Below, piece by piece: positions 46,473 to 57,926 of a stretch of 64,000 nt of DNA (the first letter of the stretch is position 1; each line of letters starts with the position of its first letter). The position numbers were made by a program, and so were the translations under genes. The stretch comes from Beta vulgaris subsp. vulgaris (lineage: Eukaryota; Streptophyta; Magnoliopsida; Caryophyllales; Amaranthaceae). The notes beneath the pieces are model-generated. The model saw only the letters and a program-made list of their open reading frames with translations. It was not told where the DNA came from and searched no databases. The stretch covers positions 5,353,044-5,417,043 of the forward strand of contig NC_079206.1 of assembly GCF_026745355.1 (NCBI RefSeq). Reading direction: 5' to 3'.

Positions 46473-47998
46473 TTACATAAGCTGATAGGACGCAGGTGTT
46501 TCAGTTTCAGGTGGATTCTGCTTAGGTATCAGACAAATAACCGCTTGACACATACTCTCCGGGACTTTTCTTTGGCCAAACCATGATCTAATGTTATGGC
46601 ATATATCTTTTCCTACAACCTCCCACATTTTCTGGAAGAAGATAGGGTGGAAACCATCTGGTCCAGGAGCCTTATTAGGTTTCATGTGTCTCAGAGCTTC
46701 TCTAATCTCCTCATTTGAAGGAGGGTAGGCTATATCGATTAGTTGTTGGCTTATAGACATTTCCCAATTACATTGCACCTGTTCCGTGGTGTATAAGGTC
46801 TGGAAGAAATTTTGAATATGGTCTCTAACCTGAATTGGATCACGAATATCTAGGCCCACCTCATTCCTAAGGGACATGATTCTACTTGCATTCCTTTTTA
46901 TCATCACACTTCTATGAAAGTATCTCGTATTTCTCTCCCCTTCTTTAATTCTTTCCAATTTATTTTTTGTAGCCCACAATTCCTCTTCTTGCATGAGAAT
47001 TTGAACTAATTCAGCCCTAAGTTCACTTTCTAGGTCATGGAAAAAACCCGAGTTCGGGTTGTTTTGGAGCGCTTTTTGAGTGCCTTCTAATCTCGCTAAA
47101 GCTCTCCTCTTCCTCTTATACACATTCCCGAAATTATTCAAGTTCCAGTCCACAAGGACATTTTGTAGGTTGTACAACATGTCCCCTATTTCCCCCCCTT
47201 CCTTAGGCCACGAGGTACCTATGTTATCCTTAAACGACCGGTCCATGAGCCACATGGGCTCGAAACGGAAAGGGCGACTGCCAAGTCTCGGAATAGGGTG
47301 ATCCAATTTGACAACTAATGGGCAGTGATCGAGGTTACCCTCGGTAGGGTCCAAAGGCTTGAGTTGGGGTAGGTTGCCATCCATTCTAAGTTTACCCAAC
47401 CCCTATCCAGTCTTTCGAAAATCGGATTGTTTCTCCTCATGTTGGACCACGTATATTTTTGACCATTGTAACCCATATCTAACAAATTGCAAGTATCCAT
47501 AGTATGCACATATAGCCTAGCCCGATTTTGTTTAATCGGTCGACCCCCGAATTTTTCTCCCTGGTTAGTTATCTCATTAAAGTCACCGATAACCAACCAT
47601 GGGCAATTTACATTTCCCGCCATGTTGCTTAATTCTTGCCACAAATGTTTTCTATTCACATATTTAGGACTTGCATAAACTGATGAAAGAACAAAAGATT
47701 TTGAAGAGCTACATACCTCGACTACACCGTGGACCCCTTGAGCACTCTCCCCCATGACCTGGAATTTGATGTCATTCGCATGCCATAGAAGAACAATGCC
47801 TCCCGCAAAACCTCTCGGCTCAACAATGTGCCAGGAATCGAACCCCAGATTTTGGATAATAGTTTCGGTAGTGTGTTTAGGAACACGGGTTTCCACAAGA
47901 ATGATAATACTCGGGTGATGTTGGTTAATTAAAAGCCGAAGATTGGGCTTGAAAGATGGTCTCCCCATACCTCGTACATTCCAGAACAAAATTGTCAT
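46473..47998 (-). pseudogene. LINE copy A ORF2: endonuclease and start of RT region
   Basis: ORF2 starts at the ATG at 47998 (MTILFWNVRGMGRP, typical APE endonuclease opening). ETRV, VIGDFNEI (catalytic DFNE) and, across a frameshift near 47320-47400, DHCPLVV (catalytic DH) are visible. ARLEGTQKAL and APGPDGFHPIFFQKMW lead into the RT. It nicks target DNA and primes reverse transcription. Confidence 0.9.
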
Positions 47999-48911
47999 AT
48001 TATTTGGAAGAAGAGGATTTTTGAGATACTTTGCACGCAGCACTTCGTTTCCCGGTTCCCACAACATCACCTCCTTTTTCTTTGCCACATTTATCCATTT
48101 TTGAAAGAGAGGTATAAGATACACCTCGGCTTCGCGCGGGAACTCGAGTCCTCTTGCCTCGACCCAGTTGACACACATCTCCATCTGCCTCATAGGTCGT
48201 CGGAGTCGGGCTAAGAGTACAGCATCTGTATTGCTCATAGCCTGAAGTCTCACCTGACGGTTCATCACCATGACCATGGTGCGAGTAGGGGGAAGAAGTG
48301 GCGCTGGGTCTAGCCACTGCCCCATGTTTTGAAATAAATCTCTCTCTTCTTTCTCTACTCCTCCCTCTCTCTCTAGGAGCCACTTGAGGAATACTTTCAT
48401 CTTTTTCGGGAGGTGACACGCATCGTGGAATTGCGGTACATGGATCGGTGCTATGTCGGAGTTCACATACAGTATCATGTTTTGAAATATCTCCGGCTTC
48501 GGGAAGGGGTTGATCATTATTTCCTTCACTTCCTTCCATGTTAGGTCGGTGAAGTATCCCTCCTCCCCCTCCGGAATTAGATAATCCGCGTAACCCAGGT
48601 TGAATTCGGCCATCACCGGTCTGACTGGTCGATTGTAGTGGACAGGATGGTCGTATCTGATCGCCAAGATTTTTGGCGGAGACGGTGGAGATGGTGGTGA
48701 GTTTGGTGGGGAGAGAGGCGGAGGCGAGGTGGGAAAAATCTCCACTGGGACCTCCATTCTTTTGGGGTGTTGGTTTTTTTGTGGTGAAATTTTGAAAGTT
48801 TTTGTTTGGGGAGAGGGAACATGATTTTCCCTGGGGTGTTTTATGGAGGCTTCTAGGAGATTGATGGGATGGTTTGGGTGAGATAGGTTGAGTAGGTTTG
48901 CCACCTTTCAC
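47999..48911 (-). pseudogene. LINE copy A middle region: proline-rich linker and unrecognised ~230-aa domain
   Basis: Two same-strand frames are open over this stretch. One (48000-48911, 303 codons) is basic/serine-rich and ends in TAA just before the ORF2 ATG (47998). The other reads without a stop from 48904 into the endonuclease, with a proline-rich linker and then a helix-rich sequence containing KMKVFLKWLLEREGG, TRTMVMVMNRQVRLQ and CVNWVEARGLEFPREAEVYL. The second looks more like folded protein. I do not recognise the domain. Confidence 0.5.
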
Positions 48912-50207
48912 TTCCTGGGGAACTTTGGTTTGAGTGTGCTCAGAGATTACTCCTCTAAATCTCCCAATTCCTGCAAGGATATGAAAGAATTAGATATGGT
49001 GCAGCTGCTTTCCCCTTTTTCTATGACATTAGGGGCTTCCTTTTCTCTCTCTACATTTTTATCTTCCGGCTTTTTTGTGTTTTCTTTTATACCCACTTTT
49101 TCCGTGGACTTTTTTGGAGTCCACCTTTTCAATTGGGTCATATCTTTCCTGGGTCCCAGCCCGAAATTGTTTTTTCCTCCTCTCCTGTTGACTTCCGCCC
49201 ATTGACCTTCTTCCCTGTCGTTTTCCCCATCAAATTTTCTGGGTTACATTCCTTTGCTCAGGCGCATTTATGAAGTTTTTAGATTGCCCACAATGCCTTG
49301 CTTGGTGGCCATAATTTTGACATACGTCACAGTAACCTGGCCCCTCACAGAACACAAGCTGCTGGAAATTTTTCCCAATCCATGCACCCGTTGGCAGGGG
49401 TTTCGCCTTCTCCATAAGTACACACATGGCAGCATATCTCTTTTTCTCCCCTGTTAACGAGTGAACATCAATTTTTAATAGCTTACCTAAGCTATTACCA
49501 ATTTTTTCAAGTATGCTTTTACTATAGAATTCTATGGGCAATTCCGGCATAGCTACCCATCTAGGGTATTCCGTACACTGGGCCGTCGATGGTTTGAAAC
49601 CAGGTTTCCAACTTTGCACCCACACATGGCTGCCAAGCAAATCCCAAGGCCCTCCTATAAGGATTTCCGACTTCCTTTCATGGCTTGGGCATTGAATGCT
49701 GTAGAAACCCTTCCCTAGGGTTGTCATTTCTAGATTACCCTTCCATTCCCACATTTTTTGGAGCTCCTTTCGGAGGAATTCCTTGGAGAAAGACCTCCCC
49801 ACCACTTTGCAAATAATGGCCGCCTCCCAAGGTTGGGCAAGCGATTTGTACTCATCCTCTGAAATAGGAATAAATATTTCCAAACCCTCTTGAAGGTCTT
49901 TGCATTCAGTCGCAAACGGCAGATTACAAGTAGGAAATGGCATCATTTCCATGAGCGAGATTTCTGCATCACCGGTACAATTCATGGAGGTGACCTCTTT
50001 AAAAGACTTAACGGATGGATGGATAAGTTTGGTAGTGGAGGTTGTGGTTTGAAGATGGGTTGGCTGGGGTTTATCTGGGGTTTTTTTCCCGGCGTCATCT
50101 GCTGAGCCAGGGGCGTTGCCGGGTAGGGTCCCGGAGCAGTCCTCACTTTGTGCCTTGAGGGCTTTTTGAGTTAGAGAGAGAGCGTCCTCCTTCTCTCTAG
50201 AATCCAT
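48912..50207 (-). pseudogene. LINE copy A ORF1, nucleic-acid-binding protein, frameshifted
   Basis: The start is set at the ATG at 50207, 44 bp inside the element; the frame upstream belongs to flanking DNA. 325 codons run to a stop at 49230, covering a DUF4283-like domain (WEAAIICKVVGRSFSKEF) and a CCHC knuckle CDVCQNYGHQARHC. Translation continues sensibly in the next frame (GQWAEVNRRGG...), implying a one-base shift near 49235, and again back near 48947. ORF1 binds the LINE RNA in the particle. Confidence 0.85.
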
Positions 50208-50262
50208 TTTGGAGATATTTTTTGGGCTTTTTAATTGTCCTCTGCACTTTCCTTTAATACAG

Positions 50263-50978
50263 TTAACCCCCTTGGGAAGAACTTTGAGAAAAATAGCTAT
50301 ACAAGAGACGTTGTCCATACAAAGACTTTACAAATGAGTGGATTCACAAATGACATGAAGACGATGTTCTTTTTGTTTTTGGTTTACAAATGAACAAAGT
50401 TGCTTCAGATCAGCAATAAAAATAATTTTATTTTCGCTTATTAAAAGTTGTAACATTGGAGAAAAAAAATCAAATAACGTGAAGTAGATGCTTCAAAAAG
50501 TTAATTTTTTGCGACCCTTCAAATATACTTCATTCCTTTTTATTATATTACAACATATGAATTTTCATGTTTGTCAATTTACAATAACAATTAATATCTC
50601 TGTAGTTTTGGCAAGCCTAATAGTTTAACACCACTAATAGGTCGTGGAGACACGTTCTGGGTTTCAAGAGTGTTCAAGGAAAAATAGTAGACGAATTGGA
50701 AAATTTCAGGGTAAAACCAGCGCTCGTGGAGTGGAATCCTCGCCTACGGAATACTCTGATTTCTTATCTCTTTTCGTCTTATTTATATCAAGTCTTTTTA
50801 TGTTAGGATTGTTTAGAGATTATTTATTTCCTAATAGGTTGGTAATTATTTTAGGAAGATAAGAATTTAGTTTCCTAAATCTAGTTAGATTAGATCTTAT
50901 TAGAAATTAATTTTACCAGGGATAGAATTTCATCCTGTTTGTTTCTTTTTGATAAGTAAAACGAGAATAAGAAATTCA
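50263..50978. other. Unassigned DNA, possible LTR fragment
   Basis: From about 50800 a TGTTAGGATT-type LTR start may run up to the Helitron end at 50979 and resume after 58518 (tatttataaaggg..., ending near cgtaaca at 58827). The two halves have not been shown to match a second LTR. Confidence 0.35.
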
Positions 50979-51532
50979 TCCTCTATCACTATTATATAAG
51001 GGAAGGGGGAGAGCAATGGTGTCCTCTTTTGAAATGCCTATTTTACCCCCTTCCCTTTCTAAATTACAAAAATGAATGTCAAAATCAAAATCAAAATCGA
51101 CACTCAAAGAAAACTACCGAAAATTAATTTACAACACTCACTCACAAATCACTTAAAAGAAGAAACTTTACAAATCTCTCATATAATTGAGAAAATCACG
51201 TTATAAAAATCACACAAATCACTCAAATAATCAGGAAACTTTATTAAAACTTATAATTTACATACAAACTAAAACTAATAACCTAGAACGTCAATACATA
51301 CAAAAACATTTACAAAACTTCACTTACAAATCACTATTCTCAAGAACCATTCACAATTAATGGGGGGTCATGATTAAAATTCGAGGTGTGTTTGTAGTAA
51401 AATCAGAATTTAGAAGTTAGACAAGAAAACACATTATTTACTTTTTTATAGTGTTTCCTATATATAATAATTTTTTTTTTTTTTTTGATAAGGAGAACAA
51501 GCTTAGACTAACACCCTAGTCCGGGGGCCAGC

Positions 51533-53482
51533 CTAAAACATCCTTTCGGATGTAAGGAGAAATTCCATACAATAAGGAGGAAACCAATACAACAGGGAAG
51601 GGAAGTCATGCGCCTTCCTAGCCATGAAATCAGCAGCCTTGTTAGCTTCACGAAAGCAGTGACGAAACTCGCACATTTGGAACCGAAGAGCATCCATACC
51701 TGCATCTTTAACAATGTTAGAAATCTCCCACGGAATACGCCAAGAATTTTTCATAGAATTGATGACTCCTAAATTATCGCCTTCTACAATGAGCTGAGAG
51801 ATATTAAGGAAAGAGGCTCCCTTAATACCTTCACTAAGAGCCCAAGCCTCAGCTTGGATAATAGAAACGTGAGACCCCAAAGACTTAGCACCAGCTAGAA
51901 GAACTTCTCCATCACTTTCTAATCACAAAGCCCAAAGAGGCATTACCATTACTAAGCTTAGAACCATCAAAATTTAGCTTGCAAAAATTGAAGGAGGGGG
52001 GACCAGATGAGATTAGTTCCCGCTCGAGAAATGGGGGAGGATTATTCTTGAGAGGGAAGAAAAATAGAGGATGAGTCGCCTACATCAAGGTCCACTCTAG
52101 ACCACTGAACAAAAAAACTATTAATTTCGAAACTAGCACGACGAGGGGAAATGCCTTCATCATTAAAAATCACTCTATTTCTAAAGAACCAGATAAACCA
52201 CCACCAAAAGAAAACTTTTTGATTACTTCCAAAGAGAGCTCAGAATGACAATAATCTAACCAATAGCGAAAAGAAAATTGACTAGAAAAGTTAATCTCTT
52301 GAGGGAGATTTGGCCAAGCACCATTTTCATGAAGACATTCAAAAACATCTAAAGTAAAGGGACATCCAAAACAAAGGTGAGAAAGGATTCAGGAGCATTA
52401 CTACATAAAACACATTGTTGAGGAAGAAAAACCTTACACTTTTCAAGTCTATCCTTTGTAGGAAGACCATCATGACAAGCTTTCCATAGAAATTTTTTTA
52501 TTTTGGGAGGAACATGAAGCTTCCAAAGCCAAGCAAATTCAACTTTTTCAAAGTTCGGGTTATGAAGACCCTGAGCCAAAATGGACCCTGACTTGACTGA
52601 ATACTCCCCATCAGCTGTCAGACCCCACACAAGAGAATCGGGCTGAGGAAAGAAGGAAAGAAGAACAAATAATTGAAGCTATATGGGGAGGGACAAGAGA
52701 AGCAATTTTCTCCCGATCCCAAAGCCCATGATCATCAATCACATCACTCACTTTCAAGTGCTCCGACTCATAAGTGGGAAAATAATTTTTCTAGGGGGTA
52801 TTGGAAGATCCAATTATCATCCCAAAATTTGATCTCTGTTCCGTCCCCTACTTGCCATCTCAATCCCTGCCTAAACAGGGGTCTAAGGGACATAAGTTTT
52901 TTCCACTGCCAAGAGGCTACTGAAGAGACTTTATGAGATAGAATATCCTGATTTTTACTATACTTTTTCTTAACTAAATTTACCCAAAGATTGTCTTTTT
53001 GTTTAACAATTTTCCAAAGAAGTTTCATTTGAAGAGCAATATTATTAACATCTGCCTTTCGAATTCCTAATCCCCCATATTGCTTTGGCAAACAAATTTT
53101 ATCCCAACCTATCAAATTAGCTGTTTTATTTAGATTATCTTTATTCCAAAAGAAATTCCTATAGGTTTTATCTAAACTAGAAAGGATTTGATTGGGAAGA
53201 TAAAACTTTGCATCTGGTAATTGGCTTTAGTAGCCAAATTAGCTTGAATTAAAACCATTCTACCAGCTGCGAAAGAGAATTGGCTTTCCATTTAGGGAGT
53301 TGATTAACAGCCATACTATATACTTTTCCAAAAGTTTCTTTAGTAACCCTTGAATCTATAATTGGACAACCCAAATAATCCCCTAAATTGGAAGTTTCAC
53401 TCATGCCTAAAATTCTAGCAAAATTAGCTTTAGCAATATTTGAAACTTAGAGAACATTGGAAAGCAGACTTATGAAAATTGA
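51533..53482 (-). pseudogene. LINE copy B ORF2: RT thumb, zinc-binding region and RNase H
   Basis: 52768-53115 encodes WDKICLPKQYGGLGIRKA (RT C-terminal region). 52349-52630 encodes FLWKACHDGLPTKDRL and CVLCSNAPES (zf-RVT). 51533-51880 encodes IQAEAWALSEGI, VEGDNLGVI and REANKAADFMA, the RNase H D/E residues. These are separate frames, so at least four frameshifts or stops intervene. Confidence 0.9.
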
Positions 53483-54403
53483 CTAACTGACCTGACATTG
53501 AACAATATTTATCCAAAATGGCCTTAATAGTGGAGCAACTATGATCTGTTGCCTTGGCAAAATCATTGTATCATCTGCAAAAGTAAGAAATGGGATTCTC
53601 ACTCCGGATTTACCTATAGAGACTCCAATAGATTTATCTTTTTGCAAATTTGCAAAAGAGAGTTGTCTAGCAAGTAACTCAGCACAAAGAATAAAAAGAT
53701 ACGGGGATAGAGGGTCACCTTGGCGGATGCCTCTCGAAGGGAAAAATCTATCCCCTGGGACGCCATTAACTAGAATTGAGAAAGACGGAGTAGAAATACA
53801 GGTTTTAATCCACGCAATCCATTGAGGACAGAAACCCAACTTTCTAAGAGAGACTAAAATATAATCCCATTCTAGTCTATCATATGCTTTTTCCATATCT
53901 AACTTGATTGCGATCCAGCCCTCTGAACCTGATTTTTTACTAAAAGAATGAAAAACCTCATGCGCTATTAAAATATTGTCCTGAATGAGGCGCTCAGGAA
54001 CAAAGGCACCTTGAAGCGGATGGATAATCTTCCCCATAACCGATTTAAGGCGATTGCAAATAACTTTTGAAATTATCTTATAAATGGTAGAGCACAAACT
54101 AATTGGACGAAAATGATTTGCATTAGAAGAGTTGTCAATCTTCGGGATTAGAGCAAGAAAAGTGTGATTAATCTCTTTCAAAATATTTCCCGAGTGGAAA
54201 AAAGCTTTGACCGCTCTTACAACCGAATTGCCCACAAGGGTCCAATATTTCTGAAAAAAGAACGGTGGAAAGCCGTCTGGGCCTGGGGATTTGTCAGGAG
54301 CAAGATCAAAAGTTGCAGCTTTGATCTCCTCAACTGACACTATATCTGTGAGAAAAAAATTGTCTTCCGGGGAAATAATAGGAGAGAGGAGGGAAAAATC
54401 CAC
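53483..54403 (-). pseudogene. LINE copy B ORF2: reverse transcriptase core
   Basis: SPGPDGFPPFFFQKYW, FRPISLCSTIYKIISK, AIKLDMEKAYDRLEWDYI, RGIRQGDPLSPYLF and TFADDTM (catalytic ADD) lie in one 306-codon frame, which breaks immediately after the active site. Confidence 0.95.
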
Positions 54404-54410
54404 TTCTTCA

Positions 54411-55667
54411 TCAAAATAACAATGAGGATTCGAGATAAATCTTTATTAAACTCCCTCGTGATTTCAATTGATATAGAAGCTGGGGAGGAAATGACTTGAT
54501 TAGTGTCTGTAGTGAAGTGCTTAATTTGATTTTTACTCCTTCTAATAGAGGCATGAGTATGATAGAATTTAGTATTTGCATCCCCCAAATGGAGGTAATT
54601 AGTCTTACTCTTTTGTTTCCAGTACTCACGACTAAAAGATAGTAGTTTTCACGTTTTTGAAGAAAACGTTCTTGTTGCAGAATAAGAGAAGAGCATAAAG
54701 GATTAGGAATGAGCCTCTCCTGAATGTTTGCCAATTTGGAATTTACTAAACGAAGTTGCCTAAAAATGTTACCAAACTGAGAAAGATTCCATTTCTTAGA
54801 GTTTTCTTTAAGAAGTTTGCATTTTTTAACAAGATTGAACATATGTGAACCGTTAAAACGGGTACACCATGTCTTTTTAACCAACGTGTCATAATCCTTA
54901 CGTTGACACCACATTTTCTCAAAGCGAAATGGAGGGGCTTTCGAGCTCTTAGAAATCGATAAATCTAAAGACACCTGACAATGATCCGAAGAAGTAAAAG
55001 GGTGATGTTTCAGCCTAGCTTGAGTGAATTTACTAATCCATACAGTGCTAGCTACACCTTTATCAATACGTTCTAAAATATTATTCGGGCCAGCTTTTTT
55101 CTTTCTCCAAGTGAATCGAGATCCCATGAAAGGAAGCTCCACACACGAAACCTGGTTGAAAAGATTATTCATGGTATGGGTTCTAGAAGAGTTGAAGATA
55201 GCACCCCCCAACTTATCTTGTTCACAACTAATTTCATTAAAATCACCAAGTATAACAAAGGGAGAAGTAATACTATTAACATACATAATTAACTCCTCCC
55301 AAAATTCAGCTTTATGTTCTTGTCTAGCAGGAGCATAGATAAAAATCGCGATAAAAGAAAGATGGTCATTGAGAAGAGTTATAGAGCAAGAAATAAAACG
55401 AGCAGCTTTATGTAATACTACTAAATTAAATGGACAAGTATTACAATCCTTCCAAAAAAGCCATAAACCACCTGCTAGTCCTAAAGTGGGAACATAATCA
55501 ACATGTTGAAATCCACACTGGTTTGTTATGATCTGAGTAGGGGGAGTTCTAGTTTTCACTTCACATATCATAAATATCTTAATGAAATTACTTGAGCAGA
55601 AATCTCGAATATCAGTCAATGCATTCTTCTTAGAAACCCCTCGAATATTCCAAAAACCAATAATCAT
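54411..55667 (-). pseudogene. LINE copy B ORF2: endonuclease
   Basis: Starts MIIGFWNIRGVSKKN. ICEVKTR, VILGDFNEIS (DFNE) and SSDHCQVSLDL (SDH) carry the AP-endonuclease catalytic residues. The frame is open for 418 codons, then shifts near 54640-54600 toward the RT. It would nick target DNA. Confidence 0.92.
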
Positions 55668-55673
55668 AATAAC

Positions 55674-56828
55674 TTAAAAAATATAAGACCACCCGTTTTT
55701 AGGTGGCAGAGGGGCTGTTAATCTCAGAATCTCCTGAAAATGAATGCTGTAAAAATTACTGAACCACATACTAACATGCATCCAAACTACAATCAATTCT
55801 TGCACTAAATCATATAGAAAGACAACTTTTATAAGATGCCACCACCCAAAAAAAATAATATTGAGATCAGTACAGATATACTTAAGATGGGTATTCAATT
55901 GAAGATATTGTCTTAACAAGAGCCGACTAAGGATGTTTTCTGTCCTTGAACAAACTACAAATCGATTGAAAAATCTTGCTATAGAAAGTTGTTTACAGCT
56001 AGGAATACTAATAGAAGTATTCCATATTCCCTGAAAAGTACAAAGAGACGACATACCTTGAAATATTAGTCTCCTCAAACAAATAAGGCATAGTAAGAAG
56101 TTAAACATTAACTTAATACTTGTTTCTAAGGTGGGAAAAATCCACTGGTTCTTCCAAAACAGAAGGATACCAAAGATAAGATGCAGAATAAAGTCAATCA
56201 ATTTAATAATTAATTGAAAAAAGTCATTGGGAGTTTTTGTAAAAAGAATTTGCTGAAGGTAGAAGACCATGTCTTTTGATGCCTGGCTATAAGAACACAC
56301 CCTTGTCAACATTGCAATTGTGTCTAGCAGCACTATATCAAGCCGGAAATTAAGCAAGGAAATTTCGTTATTAGACATGAAGGCATTATCAGTAGTAATC
56401 AATTCTATGATGACATACACTAATAAGTTACAATATATGAGAGGCAAAACTAGATGAAAGGCTATCAAAGAAAATGGGTTAGCACACCAATGCTTCCACA
56501 AGACCCAAACTCTACAGTAACTACAAATATTAGGGAGATTTGCGGGAGAAAGGAAGTGATACAAATGATCACTGATATAGATAGTGAATAGCGTGGAAAA
56601 AATTCTGCCTACTATTTTTACCAATCGAAAGTTCTGAAACAAGCTTCTAATTTTAAGATCTCTGACATTAACAAACACCCACAAGATCTTACATGATAGC
56701 CTTACAGGTTGAATGGTGGACAGACTATATATATTCATGAAGACATAAATACGAGGTTGCAAAAAACCATTGCAATTTTCTTTACCAGTACTATGATGCA
56801 CAATATAGACAAGGCCCGCTGTTGGCAC
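55674..56828 (-). CDS. LINE copy B 5' ORF-B, hydrophobic protein of unknown function
   Basis: An uninterrupted 384-codon frame, too long to expect by chance in AT-rich DNA. It is rich in Leu, Ile, Phe, Cys and Trp, with several candidate membrane segments (FSLIAFHLVLPLIYCNLLVY, LIDFILHLIFGILLFW, MFNFLLCLICL). It ends TAA, and two codons later the ORF2 ATG (55667) opens in the same frame. No zinc knuckle or other known motif was seen. It could be an ORF1 replacement, captured gene sequence or unusual leader. Confidence 0.5.
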   Translation of the reverse strand: MPTAGLVYIVHHSTGKENCNGFLQPRIYVFMNIYSLSTIQPVRLSCKILWVFVNVRDLKIRSLFQNFRLVKIVGRIFSTLFTIYISDHLYHFLSPANLPNICSYCRVWVLWKHWCANPFSLIAFHLVLPLIYCNLLVYVIIELITTDNAFMSNNEISLLNFRLDIVLLDTIAMLTRVCSYSQASKDMVFYLQQILFTKTPNDFFQLIIKLIDFILHLIFGILLFWKNQWIFPTLETSIKLMFNFLLCLICLRRLIFQGMSSLCTFQGIWNTSISIPSCKQLSIARFFNRFVVCSRTENILSRLLLRQYLQLNTHLKYICTDLNIIFFGWWHLIKVVFLYDLVQELIVVWMHVSMWFSNFYSIHFQEILRLTAPLPPKNGWSYIF

Positions 56829-56914
56829 ATAATAACAAAAATAATCCTTGCCATTCCAATAGCTTCTGGGGCCTAGAATGGAGGGAAAAAATCCAATCCA
56901 ATAGCTTCGGTAGC

Positions 56915-57799
56915 CTAGATCGGAGATTTTAGAAAAAAAGAAGTTCTTGCAATGTACAAGTGAATTTCTGCATATTTTTTTAATGATTGATTAGACTTGA
57001 ACAAGTTTCTAATGTTATTGAATAACACAAGAGTAGCATGATACAAATAGTACCTTATACTGAGAAGCAATAGGACTAAGGAAAGCCATACCTTAGCCGC
57101 TAACGCAAGCTTACATAGTAAACTAACAATGGAGACAAGACACTGAAACTTCCCACTCACTTTGACCCCAAAATAGGGAAGTTTGAGTTCTGAAAAAGCA
57201 AGGAAGTCACAATACAGTAGCTTCAAACCCACCAAAACCCCGCCACATTTATAGACACTCAAAGGCACACCATCACCCACTAGAGCACCACTTAAGAGCA
57301 GCCAAGAAATCGCACCGACCGCAATGAAAGCAGATGAGAACCAAATCCAGGCTTCCACAAAGGAAACCGAAACCCTTGAAACCCTAGCCAGGAAGCCCAT
57401 TTTAAACTTGAAGAGAAGAAAAAAGAAATCTTTAATACAATCAACAACAAAGGGCAAAATCTGAACTGGAGAAGAAGATGAACTGATCTGGGGAAATTCA
57501 GAGAGAGAAAGATTATTTCTCTCAGAACTCAAAATGTGCTTTTGAGAGTTAATGGCCCCAAATTCACGAAACTTTCTGGTAGGAATTGGGGAAATTTTGG
57601 ACAACGGGATTCTATTGCATCCTACACAAGCTGGAATTACTGAGATGATGATGCTTATACGAAGGAAATATTTTGCAAATTGGGTGGCTATGGGCTTCTT
57701 GAAATCGATTTGGGGAAAATGCAGGTAGCTAGGTTTTCTATTTTTCCTGGTTTGCAAAGGCTTTAGACTAGAGCCTCTCTCTCTAACTTTCTCTCTCAT
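56915..57799 (-). CDS. LINE copy B 5' ORF-A, hydrophobic protein of unknown function
   Basis: An uninterrupted 294-codon frame, taking the first ATG inside the element (the same frame is open upstream to 57874). The N-terminal ~150 residues are basic/serine-rich. The rest is strongly hydrophobic: AWIWFSSAFIAVGAISWLLL, CGGVLVGLKLLYCDFLAF and WLSLVLLLLSIRYYLYHATL look like membrane helices. I do not recognise the family. It is in the place of ORF1 but has no nucleic-acid-binding motif. Confidence 0.5.
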   Translation of the reverse strand: MREKVRERGSSLKPLQTRKNRKPSYLHFPQIDFKKPIATQFAKYFLRISIIISVIPACVGCNRIPLSKISPIPTRKFREFGAINSQKHILSSERNNLSLSEFPQISSSSSPVQILPFVVDCIKDFFFLLFKFKMGFLARVSRVSVSFVEAWIWFSSAFIAVGAISWLLLSGALVGDGVPLSVYKCGGVLVGLKLLYCDFLAFSELKLPYFGVKVSGKFQCLVSIVSLLCKLALAAKVWLSLVLLLLSIRYYLYHATLVLFNNIRNLFKSNQSLKKYAEIHLYIARTSFFLKSPI

Positions 57800-57926
57800 C
57801 CTTTTTACCCCTACCTTGCTTCTAATTGATTTGGACCTATCTTTTTCTATTATATAATAGCGATTAATTATCAAGGTAAAAAAGGTTTATGTAAAATATC
57901 ATTCAAGAATTAAAATACAACATATT

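Larger units (their letters stand above)
43870..50251 (-). mobile_element. Full-length plant L1-type LINE (LINE-1 copy A), 6.4 kb
   Basis: A 13-base poly-T at 43870-43882 is the A-tail of a minus-strand element. An 11-bp target duplication ctttaatacag lies beside the tail (43859-43869) and beside the 5' end (50252-50262), both perfect, so the element is full length. In order it carries ORF1 (DUF4283-like domain and CCHC knuckle), an unusual middle region, endonuclease, reverse transcriptase, zinc-binding reverse-transcriptase tail and RNase H. Several frameshifts make it inactive. Confidence 0.95.
51471..57851 (-). mobile_element. Plant LINE copy B, 6.4 kb, with unusual hydrophobic 5' ORFs
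   Basis: A 16-base poly-T at 51471-51486 is the A-tail of a minus-strand LINE. A likely 9-bp AT-rich duplication tatataata lies at 51461-51469 and 57852-57860; its low complexity makes it tentative. From 5' to 3' it has two hydrophobic ORFs (57799-56915 and 56828-55674), then ORF2 endonuclease, reverse transcriptase and RNase H. No zinc-knuckle ORF1 is present. ORF2 is frameshifted several times. Confidence 0.85.
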
